Shown here in pieces: positions 1 through 5,517 of a DNA stretch of 5,517 nt. Each line of letters begins with the position of its first letter. Position 1 is the stretch's first letter. Under the pieces are notes generated by a model, which had not been told where the DNA came from, did not search any database, and was given only the letters and a program-made list of their open reading frames with translations. The stretch is from JBLHKE01 sp047619485 (GTDB lineage Bacteria > Verrucomicrobiota > Verrucomicrobiia > Verrucomicrobiales > DEV007). The stretch lies in NCBI GenBank assembly GCA_047619485.1, contig JBLHKE010000544.1, positions 1-5,517 on the forward strand. Reading direction: 5' to 3'. The position numbers and the translations under genes are program-made.

Positions 1-10
1 GTATCATTCG

Positions 11-47
11 AAAAAATGAACCTTCACGCAAGCCTTAAGGCCTAGCG
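11..47 (-). terminator. Possible transcription terminator after the ABC operon
   Basis: On the minus strand CGC-(U)-AGGCC-UUAA-GGCUU-GCG folds into an 8-bp stem with one bulge and a UUAA tetraloop (positions 27-47), followed about 10 nt later by six T residues (11-16). One pair is G·U on the minus-strand RNA but A·C on the plus strand, so the fold favours the transcript of the ABC operon, whose last stop codon lies about 100 nt upstream. The gap between stem and T-tract is longer than in a classical intrinsic terminator, so this may only be a 3'-end-protecting hairpin. Confidence 0.3.
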
Positions 48-147
48 TTCCGGGGGGAATATTTCTAATCCGCATCGAACTGAAAACCAACCCCTTTTTG
101 GTCGAGAATTACCAGCCGTCGAAAAGCCCCGCCACAATTCACTTCCA

Positions 148-1296
148 CTACTGCCTTATCTTCTTCTTTTTCGCACGGAACAGGCGCGCGTCCTCCGGAA
201 TCTTGAGGCGATCTTCCAGCGGGCGCACCACGGCTGCCTCCTCCTCTGAGAGGCGCCAACGGGTTCCCTCCAATTCTGTGCGCAAGGTCGCGTAGGCCGC
301 CTTCTCACGCTCCGGGAAACCGGCGGCGAGCATCGCCCACTTCTTCTTGTAGAACGATGGCACCCTCACGTCGCTCCTGACCATGCCTTCGTAGACCCCC
401 ATCGCCTTCTCGGGCGAGTTTTCCACCTCGGTGTAGTACCTCGCCAGGGCAGCACTGTGCAGGTAATCCTCCGGAGCAGACGCCACTAGGCGGCGCACCG
501 CGTCGATCCCCAACTCGTCGAGTTCGCGCTGTGCGAGCCGATCCTCCAGCGCCTCCATCTGGATCAACACCGTCACCGCACGCCGGCCTGGCGCCGGGTT
601 CCAATAGCGCTCGGCGATGAGCGGGTAGGCCTCGTCCTCATTTCCCTCACAGCGCGAAAGGAAGATCGCAGCGATGTTCCCCATGAACTTCGGCGCGTCG
701 CCGACATCGGCACCGCGCTGAAACCACTCGGCGGCCTTGCACGGATCTTTGAATTTATCCTCGTAGAGGAATCCCACCCGCTGATAGAAGCGCCAGTCGT
801 CCCCGACCATCGTCGCCCCACGCTCGGCGACCTCCACCGCACGATCGAGGTAACCCGGCGCGGTGATGTTCTCTAGGTTGGACGCCTTCCACTCGTTGCC
901 GAGCCGCCGCTGGTAGTCCGCCTCGTTGTTCGCCCACGCGTAGGCGTTCCACCCCAGGTGCCACACGTACTGATCCCAGTAGTGGCCACTGCGCGGCTGA
1001 AGCGTGGTGATCAATCCGAACTGCTGGTCGACGCGACCCCACTCCTCCTTGTCGAATGCGTTGTGGTGCGCGATTAAATAGTAATAGCTCGCCACCAGCG
1101 GGCGGAAGCCACCGAGCGCGGCTGCGAACCCATCTTGGCCGAGCTTCTCCATCATCGGCAGGCCGATGTTGTCGTCGGTGAAAAGTCCCGCACGCAATTG
1201 CTCGTCGACATTGTGTTCGATCGGCAAGCGCACCAGGCCGAATACAATCAGCAGCCCCGCGGCCGCCACCAGATTCTTCTTAGGAATTCCGTGCAT
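148..1296 (-). CDS. Membrane-anchored helical/TPR-like protein, third gene of ABC-2 exporter operon
   Basis: A 382-residue protein. Residues 1-7 are basic (MHGIPKK) and precede one hydrophobic segment (about 9-24), so it is probably anchored by its N-terminus with the bulk outside the cytoplasm. Residues 61-75 contain GGFRPLVASYYY, followed by a W-rich stretch (about 86-122) with LQPRSGHYWDQ and WHLGWNAYAW. From memory this pattern is typical of membrane TPR-like proteins found next to ABC-2 exporters in Verrucomicrobia, Planctomycetes and related groups. The rest is amphipathic helices resembling degenerate TPR or Sel1-like repeats (for example about 146-200 and 265-305). The C-terminus is basic (RAKKKKIRQ). 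The start is well supported: AAGGAG lies 9 nt upstream, and the gene begins 3 nt after the permease stop, implying coupled translation. No catalytic motif is visible. The inferred role is an accessory or scaffold subunit of the exporter; the substrate is unknown. Confidence 0.85.
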   Translation of the reverse strand: MHGIPKKNLVAAAGLLIVFGLVRLPIEHNVDEQLRAGLFTDDNIGLPMMEKLGQDGFAAALGGFRPLVASYYYLIAHHNAFDKEEWGRVDQQFGLITTLQPRSGHYWDQYVWHLGWNAYAWANNEADYQRRLGNEWKASNLENITAPGYLDRAVEVAERGATMVGDDWRFYQRVGFLYEDKFKDPCKAAEWFQRGADVGDAPKFMGNIAAIFLSRCEGNEDEAYPLIAERYWNPAPGRRAVTVLIQMEALEDRLAQRELDELGIDAVRRLVASAPEDYLHSAALARYYTEVENSPEKAMGVYEGMVRSDVRVPSFYKKKWAMLAAGFPEREKAAYATLRTELEGTRWRLSEEEAAVVRPLEDRLKIPEDARLFRAKKKKIRQ

Positions 1297-1299
1297 GAC

Positions 1300-2223
1300 T
1301 TACAGCTCCTTGTTCGAGAACATCAGGTAGGCGATCAGATTGTAGATCACCAAGTAGAAGAACGCGATCCCCGTCAGCGTCCACATGAGGCTCGCCGTCG
1401 GCGACGCCCCGTCCGCCATCCCTTCCTGCACCGCGCTGAACTGGTGGAAATCCGGGAACACCAGTGAGATCAGCGCAGCGAACAGACGCGCGAACACGCC
1501 AGGTGCCTCGCCATCTTCGAACAGGAAAGCACGCGCGATCGCCTGCAGGTGCCCGATCAGGTAGACCACGAGGCCGACGACGATGGTGAACAATGTCGAG
1601 CTGGCGAAGGTCGAGATGAGCAGCGACACCGAGGCCGCCACCGCGGATTCGAGGAAGATCGCCCACACGCCGTTGAGTAGATTCCAGCTCGCGCCCTGCT
1701 CGCGGATGCCGCGCTCGAGGCTTGCCATCTGCACCTCATCGAGCACGATCCCGCGCGCCTCCTGGGTGGCAATCACTTCGTTCATCATCACCGAACCACG
1801 CAGGTGCAACACCGCGGTAAACAGGATCGTCATCACCACCAAGCTGACGATGATCAACAACAGCACGCCAAATAATTTACCTAGCAGGTACTCCAGCCGC
1901 GGCACCGGTTTGGAAAGGATGGTGTAGAGTGTGCGATCCTCCACATCCTTCGGGATTAGCAACGCCGTCCCGACCAGCGCGAACACGCCACAGAACAATC
2001 GCATCGAGCCGAACGAGACGTTCTTCAACAGCCGCAACTGCTCCTCGAAGGCGATGCCGGCGAACAGGAAACTGATCGCCACGATGATCACCGAGAAGAT
2101 CAGCAGGAAGTAGAACACGCGCATGCGCACCAGCTGCGTGAAGGTGTTAGTGGTGATCGCCCAGATGCGGGTCGGCGAAAACACATGGTGCTTGCCGAAC
2201 GGTTCTTCGAGGGGGTGGCTCAT
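1300..2223 (-). CDS. ABC-2 type transporter permease
   Basis: A 307-residue integral membrane subunit that would pair as a dimer with the ATPase encoded just upstream. Six hydrophobic segments are visible at about residues 36-59, 74-91, 113-138, 182-206, 208-228 and 278-302. Between segments 2 and 3 lies PKDVEDRTLYTILSKPVPR (91-109) followed by LEYLLGK. This is the hallmark of ABC-2 permeases of the NatB/GldF-like type (RTLxTILSKPVxRxxYLLGK). Two hydrophilic loops are relatively long, at about 140-180 and 230-277; the latter contains PDFHQFSAVQEG. An AGGGGG Shine-Dalgarno lies 6 nt before the ATG, and the start overlaps the ATPase stop as ATGA, so the reading start is secure. The family drives export or membrane-linked processes, but nothing in the sequence identifies the substrate. 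Confidence 0.93.
   Translation of the reverse strand: MSHPLEEPFGKHHVFSPTRIWAITTNTFTQLVRMRVFYFLLIFSVIIVAISFLFAGIAFEEQLRLLKNVSFGSMRLFCGVFALVGTALLIPKDVEDRTLYTILSKPVPRLEYLLGKLFGVLLLIIVSLVVMTILFTAVLHLRGSVMMNEVIATQEARGIVLDEVQMASLERGIREQGASWNLLNGVWAIFLESAVAASVSLLISTFASSTLFTIVVGLVVYLIGHLQAIARAFLFEDGEAPGVFARLFAALISLVFPDFHQFSAVQEGMADGASPTASLMWTLTGIAFFYLVIYNLIAYLMFSNKEL
1306..1311 (-). promoter_or_regulatory. Shine-Dalgarno of the third operon gene, inside the permease end
   Basis: AAGGAG on the minus strand forms the last Lys-Glu codons of the permease and sits 9 nt before the ATG at 1296. It fixes the start of the downstream gene and implies that ribosomes finishing the permease can reinitiate there. 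Confidence 0.75.
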
Positions 2224-3185
2224 GCTGCGCCCCCTTTCTGCTGATCCTGCTTCGCACCGCTGCCGCCGTCGCCCTCGTCGGTGCCGGTCTCCTTCAAGAA
2301 CAGCCGCTCCAGCGTGGTGCGTGGGTGGCCGCTGCTCAACAGTTGCGCCGCGCTATCCGCCGCCACCATTTGCTCGATCTTCTCGACCAGCTCGGGCGAG
2401 GCATCTTTCAGGATGATTTCGGTCTGCTCGTCGATCGATATCAGGTCATCGAGGCGTCCCTCGCGCACCAGCTTGCCTTTGAAGATGATGCCGATCTGAT
2501 CGCACACCTCCTGCACCTGTTCCAGCAGGTGCGAGCTGAGGATCACCGAGATACCGCGCTCCTTCAGCGCGAAGATCAGGTCGCGGATCTTGCGTGAACC
2601 GGCCGGGTCGACGCCCGCCGTCGGCTCATCGAGCAACACCAGTTTCGGATCCTGCACCAGCGCCTGCGCGAGCCCGATGCGCTGCAGCATCCCTTTCGAG
2701 TAACCGCCGAGCCGCCGGTCGGCCGCCTCCTCGAGATCGACCAGATCGAGTAACTCGCCGGTGCGTTGTTTGATCTGCTTGCGGCTCAGCCCGCAGAGCT
2801 TGCCATAGAACTTCAAAGTCTCGGCACCGGTTAGGTATTTGTAGAAATACGGGTTTTCCGGCAGGAAGCCGACCGAGCGCCGGCTGTCAACGTGCTTGCT
2901 GTCGCGCCCGAAGATCTGCGTCTCGCCAGCCGTCGCCTGGATCAGGCCGAGCAGTACCTTCATGGTAGTGGACTTCCCGGATCCGTTCGGACCGATCAGC
3001 CCGTAGACCGATCCGGTCGGGACCTCGAAGGAAATGTTGTCGACCGCCACGACTTTTTCCCGCCGCATCGGCAGCGGGAAGATCTTCGTCAGGTTTCTCA
3101 CCGACACCGCAGGCGGCGGCGCAGTCGAGTCTTGGGTGGATTGAGGGGATTCGGATTTCGACATAGAGGTCGGGTCACACGGCAT
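2220..3185 (-). CDS. ABC transporter ATP-binding protein (ABC-2/NatA-GldA type)
   Basis: A 321-residue cytoplasmic ATPase that powers the adjacent permease. The nucleotide-binding domain is complete: Walker A GPNGSGKST (65-73), signature YSKGMLQR (162-169), Walker B LVLLDEP (182-188, catalytic Glu187), D-loop AGVDP (190-194) and switch His219 in SSHLLEQ. The Q-loop position reads FLPENPYFYKYLTG, with Glu110 where many ABC proteins have Gln; this substitution is common in ABC-2 exporter ATPases. The N-terminus (1-26) is a Ser/Pro/Gln-rich extension. The C-terminus adds a domain after residue 245 and ends in a low-complexity Gly/Asp/Gln tail (301-321). The start is uncertain: Met1 has only a weak AGG about 9 nt upstream, and Met8 is an alternative with no better site. 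It is the first gene of the unit and overlaps the permease by 4 nt. Confidence 0.95.
   Translation of the reverse strand: MPCDPTSMSKSESPQSTQDSTAPPPAVSVRNLTKIFPLPMRREKVVAVDNISFEVPTGSVYGLIGPNGSGKSTTMKVLLGLIQATAGETQIFGRDSKHVDSRRSVGFLPENPYFYKYLTGAETLKFYGKLCGLSRKQIKQRTGELLDLVDLEEAADRRLGGYSKGMLQRIGLAQALVQDPKLVLLDEPTAGVDPAGSRKIRDLIFALKERGISVILSSHLLEQVQEVCDQIGIIFKGKLVREGRLDDLISIDEQTEIILKDASPELVEKIEQMVAADSAAQLLSSGHPRTTLERLFLKETGTDEGDGGSGAKQDQQKGGAA
2230..2235 (-). promoter_or_regulatory. Shine-Dalgarno of the permease gene
   Basis: AGGGGG on the minus strand lies 6 nt upstream of the permease ATG (2223). It is located inside the last codons of the ATPase gene and supports the ATGA overlap start. Confidence 0.7.
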
Positions 3186-3790
3186 CTAGAGCCTAATTCA
3201 AGCGAGATCCAACGCAAGTAGTCTGAAAAGTTGCTCAATGCGAGCGAGACCGTCCCGCCCGTCGCAGGCATATGATCGCGCTAATACTTGGCCGCACGAC
3301 GGTTTCGGCAACCCCGTAGCGTAGTCTTGAGGCTGCGACCGCCCACACTTTCCCGTTCTCTGATGGCCAGCGCTCGAAGGGCATCCAAGGTCGTCTGGCG
3401 TGTCGCAGCAAGCACGGATCATTCGCCAACAGCACCGCCGTCTCGGACGCAGGCTAAAGTCCAATGCCGTTAAGGATTCGATTTCAGCCAAGATGGTGAT
3501 CAGGAGTCAATAGCTCAGCATAGCGGGAGTTGAAGTTGAAGCAGAAAATTGAAATTCTGGCGGCTTCGAACGTCCGACTGAACCCCTACAGCCCACGTTA
3601 CGAACCCGTCTGCCACGACACTGACTCACATCAATTTCTGTGAAACATAAATTCCTAAATGATGCCCTTGACCAAGGAGCTTGGGGTGTGTCGCCGCCAG
3701 TTTTTTAGTGACGGAGCGAGGCATCCCAGGTTCCTTGGTCTCAACACTTGCGTGCGATCATCACAAATCGTAGTGCGCGGCAGCATACCG
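3186..3790. other. Long intergenic region without a convincing gene
   Basis: About 605 nt separate the secreted TPR gene from the ABC operon, both on the minus strand. The part nearest the operon (about 3240-3475) is GC-rich and open in several frames at once (minus 3198-3491, minus 3235-3435, plus 3288-3473). None of these has a good ribosome site, and the longest starts only at TTG. Their translations are Arg/Cys/Ser-rich and not recognisable, which suggests non-coding or decayed sequence. The part at about 3480-3669 is more AT-rich and contains no clear signal. No convincing -35/-10 pair was found upstream of the ABC operon, and no tRNA-like T-arm with a matching stem was found. The palindrome at 3670-3740 is listed separately. 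Confidence 0.5.
3670..3740 (+). repeat. 71-nt imperfect palindrome (REP-like or structured RNA hairpin)
   Basis: Positions 3670-3689 pair with 3721-3740 over 20 consecutive positions: 16 Watson-Crick and 4 G·T pairs when read on the plus strand. After one G/G mismatch, 3691-3694 pair with 3716-3719. The loop region 3695-3715 contains TTTTTT (3701-3706). The outer 9 bp (GACCAAGGA/TCCTTGGTC) are perfect. The four wobble pairs become A·C mismatches on the minus strand, so the plus-strand single strand or RNA folds better. It lies about 50 nt beyond the stop of the minus-strand TPR gene but has no T-tract on that side, so it is not a standard terminator. It could be a REP/BIME-like mobile hairpin, a small element remnant or a non-coding RNA. 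Confidence 0.6.
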
Positions 3791-5122
3791 CTACCCCTTC
3801 GGCTCTTCCTCACCCGGCGGTTGCCGCTGCAGCCGCTTGTAGCAGAGCGTGAGGCTGTCGCGCGCCTTCTCGTAGCCCGGACGTCGGGCGAGGATCTTCT
3901 CGAAGGTCGGGATGGCTTCCTCATACAGGCCGTCTTCCATCTGGATGCTACCGATGCGTTGCAGCACATCCGCATCGTCCGGGTGTTGCTGCGCCAACTG
4001 GCGGACGAGCTGGCGCGCCTCGGCACCGCGGCTGGTGCGCTCGAGGGCCTCGACTCTTAACAGCTGCGCAGCGAGCGCCCCCGGCTCGGCGGCGAGGACG
4101 CGATCGATGTCCTCCTGTGCGAGCGGGATCTGATTCTTGCGGATGAGAAGTCTGGCACGCTCCTGCAGTAGCGCGGTATCGCCCGGTGTCGCCCGGACAC
4201 GGCGGTCGTAGTTTGCGAGCTCGGAGATAAACCTCAAGGTCATATTGGAATCGCGGATGCTGGTGGTGTTGACATTAAACTCGGCGCCCTTGTCGCGATC
4301 ACCCGCAGCAGCATAGTAATGCGCGAGCGCCACCCGGATGTACGGGGCGCGACTGTCGATGCGCGCCGCCCTCCTCGCATCCGCGAGCGCCTCCTCGTAG
4401 AACTCGCACGAGTGGAACAGCTGGGCTCGATCGAGCAGCGGCCCTACATCTTTCGCGTCGGCCTTGATCGCACGGTCGTAGCGCCCGAGTTGCACCACTT
4501 TCGAAAACAATCGTTCGTAATTGCCAATGCGCGTACGCGCCTTGCTCAAGGCACTAGCGGCAGAGAGGTGATCGACCATTGCGTTCCAATCGCGACGGCG
4601 CAACGAAGTGCGCGCCAGCTGCATGTGATCGCTGCTCTGCTCGCGCAGACTGGCGAGATTCTCGTAGTAGATCGCGGCGCTATCCAGGTCGTCGACGCGG
4701 CGGTATTGTTCGGCAATCTTCTCCAACAGGCGGATCGAGTCCGGCGCGCCGCGCAGGGCGAGTTGGAAGTCGGACAGCGCATCCGCAGGCCGGTTCTCAG
4801 CTAGGGCAATGTCCCCGCGCACTTCAAGCACATCGGAGCTGGCCTTGCCGGCGAGGTGCGCCACCCGCTGCAGCGTCACCGCAGCGCGTTCGAGATCACC
4901 GCCTGCGCGCTGATGCCTAGCGAGTTGGGTCAGCAAGTCCAAATCGTCCGGCTTGTCCGCCAACTGGCGCCTGGTGAGTTCCGCAGCAGCGGCGTGGTCA
5001 CCACGCTCTTCCGCCAGCGCCCGTTGCTCCGCCAGCGATGGTTGCGCAGCGGAGGCCACGGCAGTGGTCGAGAAAGTGAGAACGAGAACAGCCAACCAAG
5101 GCGTCAGGAAGCGAAATTGCAT
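3791..5122 (-). CDS. Secreted tetratricopeptide-repeat protein
   Basis: A 443-residue protein with a Sec-type signal peptide: a hydrophobic core LAVLVLTF (about 10-17) followed by AVASA, with likely cleavage near Ala25/Ala26. The mature part consists almost entirely of TPR-type helix pairs. Recognisable repeats fall at about 58-91, 94-127, 128-161, 226-282, 316-348, 349-382 and 383-416, the last being the most canonical (GLYEEAIPTFEKILARRPG). The middle (about 165-225 and 283-315) is more diverged. TPR arrays bind proteins, so a periplasmic or outer-membrane scaffolding role is inferred; no enzymatic motif is seen. The gene lies on the same strand as the ABC operon but 605 nt upstream of it, so it is probably a separate transcription unit. 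No Shine-Dalgarno precedes the ATG. Instead an extended -10-like sequence ends 6 nt before it, allowing a leaderless start. The start is supported by the complete signal peptide. Confidence 0.9.
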   Translation of the reverse strand: MQFRFLTPWLAVLVLTFSTTAVASAAQPSLAEQRALAEERGDHAAAAELTRRQLADKPDDLDLLTQLARHQRAGGDLERAAVTLQRVAHLAGKASSDVLEVRGDIALAENRPADALSDFQLALRGAPDSIRLLEKIAEQYRRVDDLDSAAIYYENLASLREQSSDHMQLARTSLRRRDWNAMVDHLSAASALSKARTRIGNYERLFSKVVQLGRYDRAIKADAKDVGPLLDRAQLFHSCEFYEEALADARRAARIDSRAPYIRVALAHYYAAAGDRDKGAEFNVNTTSIRDSNMTLRFISELANYDRRVRATPGDTALLQERARLLIRKNQIPLAQEDIDRVLAAEPGALAAQLLRVEALERTSRGAEARQLVRQLAQQHPDDADVLQRIGSIQMEDGLYEEAIPTFEKILARRPGYEKARDSLTLCYKRLQRQPPGEEEPKG

Positions 5123-5157
5123 AACAGTAATCTAGCAGGTGCGGGTGAAAATGCACC
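5123..5157 (-). promoter_or_regulatory. Possible extended -10 promoter of the TPR gene, leaderless
   Basis: On the minus strand TGC-TAGATT (hexamer at 5129-5134) ends 6 nt before the ATG at 5122, which would place transcription start at or next to the start codon. TAGATT matches TATAAT at 4 of 6 positions and is preceded by the TGn extension. No recognisable -35 lies at normal spacing (GGTGCA at 5152-5157 is poor). The main support is that almost the same sequence precedes the divergent transposase gene. Confidence 0.3.
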
Positions 5158-5171
5158 ATCCGACATAGATA

Positions 5172-5215
5172 CGCAGGAAGGGAGGATTTCTTTCAACCTT
5201 CGCAAACTTCCTGCG
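5172..5215. repeat. Inverted repeat, 9-bp stem, upstream of the TPR gene
   Basis: CGCAGGAAG (5172-5180) and CTTCCTGCG (5207-5215) are perfect reverse complements separated by 26 nt. The element lies 50-95 nt upstream of the TPR start codon. It could be a small hairpin, a spaced operator pair or a REP-like piece. No T-tract follows on either strand, so it is not a simple terminator. Confidence 0.45.
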
Positions 5216-5357
5216 CTGGCCTCCCCTACTCGGACTGTGATCCACTGACCGAAATGACGCTAGTTTACAGGCACCTATCCGCAGCCTTGGAGGACATCTC
5301 CCAACCGCAGCGTAGCTTCGATGGACTGCTGTGAGACCTGTAGTCGCTGTCATCTAG

Positions 5358-5421
5358 ATTAGTGTCTCCAAAATTAGTGTCCCAAAATTAGTGTCTGTCC
5401 CAAAATTAGTGTCAGACACTA
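5358..5421. repeat. Four degenerate tandem repeats (ATTAGTGTC units) ending in a palindrome
   Basis: ATTAGTGTC occurs at 5358-5366, 5373-5381, 5387-5395 and 5405-5413, with start-to-start spacing of 15, 14 and 18 nt. The fullest unit reads ATTAGTGTCTGTCCCAAA; the first two have lost bases between GTC and CCAAA. The last copy runs into TAGTGTC-A-GACACTA (5407-5421), a perfect 7-bp inverted repeat around one base. The array sits directly upstream of the predicted promoter of the transposase-like gene. From memory, similar GACAGACACTAATTT-type sequence often flanks RAYT genes, but this was not checked. Confidence 0.75.
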
Positions 5422-5447
5422 GACAACGGAAATCTACCTGCTAGACT
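5420..5447 (+). promoter_or_regulatory. Predicted promoter of the transposase-like gene
   Basis: TAGACA (5420-5425, 5 of 6 matches to TTGACA), a 16-nt spacer, then TAGACT (5442-5447, 4 of 6 to TATAAT) preceded by the TGn extension TGC. The -10 hexamer ends 6 nt before the ATG at 5454, so the mRNA would be leaderless or nearly so. The -35 box overlaps the end of the 5407-5421 palindrome, a position where a bound protein would repress. Confidence 0.4.
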
Positions 5448-5453
5448 ACTGAA

Positions 5454-5517
5454 ATGAGACGATTACGTTCTTCCCTTCTTGGCGATGCTCCGAAAGCTAA
5501 CTGCTATCATGTGGTAT
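5454..5517 (+). CDS. Start of REP-associated/IS200-like Y1 transposase (partial)
   Basis: The open frame runs from ATG at 5454 to the window end: 21 complete codons plus one base, so only the N-terminus is seen. The residues begin MRRLRSSLLGDAP and end in NCYHVV. Many RAYT proteins (Y1_Tnp, PF01797-like) begin with a basic MRRxR-type stretch, then a small gap, then YHVxSRx as the first beta strand of the transposase fold, and this stretch fits that layout. The catalytic His-hydrophobic-His motif and the tyrosine would lie beyond the window. RAYTs act on single-stranded hairpin DNA and are usually single genes. The tandem repeats immediately upstream fit such an element. With 21 residues the call is a pattern match, not a proof. 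Confidence 0.6.
   Translation, partial: MRRLRSSLLGDAPKANCYHVV

Larger units (their letters stand above)
5125..5451. repeat. Pair of 16-nt inverted repeats forming the leaders of two divergent genes
   Basis: ACCTGCTAGATTACTG (minus strand, 5125-5140) and ACCTGCTAGACTACTG (plus strand, 5436-5451) match at 15 of 16 positions. Each is followed by two bases and then the ATG of its gene: the secreted TPR protein on the left and the transposase-like gene on the right. The similarity stops abruptly on the upstream side. The arms are 295 nt apart. They may be duplicated promoter/operator elements or the ends of an inserted segment. Confidence 0.6.
5123..5453. other. Divergent intergenic region between TPR gene and transposase-like gene
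   Basis: These 331 nt separate two genes pointing away from each other. They hold the shared inverted leaders, the 9-bp inverted repeat, the repeat array and the predicted transposase promoter. Between about 5216 and 5357 no further repeat, promoter or gene is visible. A minus-strand open frame at 5132-5353 has no ribosome site and an unremarkable composition and is taken as chance. Confidence 0.6.

Noticed and set aside
86..102. ACCAA/TTGGT hairpin followed by TTTT on the minus strand as terminator
   Set aside because: The stem is only 5 bp with few GC pairs and the T-tract is short; the 27-47 hairpin is the better candidate.
65..259. Minus-strand frame extending beyond the stop of the third operon gene, with an A-rich AAAAAGAAGAAG stretch that might allow frameshifting into a longer C-terminus
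   Set aside because: The run has only five A residues before G, so no classical slippery heptamer is present, and the gene's own basic C-terminus with a TAG stop is a normal end.
3282..3311. TTGCCG - 19 nt - TATTAG on the minus strand as promoter of the ABC operon
   Set aside because: Only 4 of 6 matches in each box and a spacer of 19 nt; not distinguishable from chance.
3198..3491. 97-residue minus-strand open frame between the two transcription units
   Set aside because: It needs a TTG start, has no ribosome site and an unusual Arg/Cys-rich composition, and the other frames are equally open, so it is probably not a gene.
3560..3580. CTTCGAA resembling a tRNA T-loop
   Set aside because: The flanking bases do not form the 5-bp T-stem, and no acceptor stem or anticodon arm is found on either strand.
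3670..3745. Integron attC site for the long palindrome
   Set aside because: No GTTRRRY core site is present at the left arm and no matching RYYYAAC pair at the expected places.
5132..5353. 73-residue minus-strand open frame upstream of the TPR gene
   Set aside because: No ribosome site, no recognisable composition, and it overlaps the predicted regulatory elements.

Overview
The window looks like a moderately GC-rich (by eye about 60%) bacterial chromosome segment. The style of the proteins suggests the PVC superphylum, most likely Verrucomicrobiota: an ABC-2 exporter followed by a GFR-type membrane TPR protein, a secreted TPR protein, and a Y1-type (RAYT-like) transposase starting MRRLR and reaching YHVV. 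That placement is an inference from family style; no marker gene is present.

Layout. Positions 148-3185 hold a tight three-gene unit on the minus strand, transcribed from right to left. It encodes an ABC-2 ATP-binding protein (2220-3185), its membrane permease (1300-2223, overlapping by ATGA) and a membrane-anchored helical-repeat protein (148-1296, starting 3 nt after the permease stop with its Shine-Dalgarno inside the permease's last codons). The overlap and spacing indicate translational coupling and one exporter-like complex of unknown substrate. A hairpin at 27-47 followed by a T-tract may end this unit. Positions 3186-3790 are about 600 nt with no convincing gene, but contain a long 71-nt imperfect palindrome (3670-3740). 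Positions 3791-5122 encode a secreted TPR-repeat protein on the minus strand.

The right edge (5123-5517) is a divergent intergenic region. The minus-strand TPR gene faces left. A plus-strand gene truncated by the window end faces right, and its 21 visible residues match the start of an IS200-like/REP-associated tyrosine transposase (RAYT). Upstream of it are four degenerate copies of an ATTAGTGTC-containing repeat, the last forming a palindrome that touches a good -35 box.

The most unexpected observation is that the two divergent genes share almost the same 16-nt leader directly before their ATG codons (15 of 16 identical, in inverted orientation at 5125-5140 and 5436-5451). Each copy carries an extended -10-like TGCTAGAYT, which suggests a shared promoter or operator and possibly leaderless mRNAs. 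Together with the strand-asymmetric hairpin at 3670-3740, this makes the intergenic regions more noteworthy than the genes.
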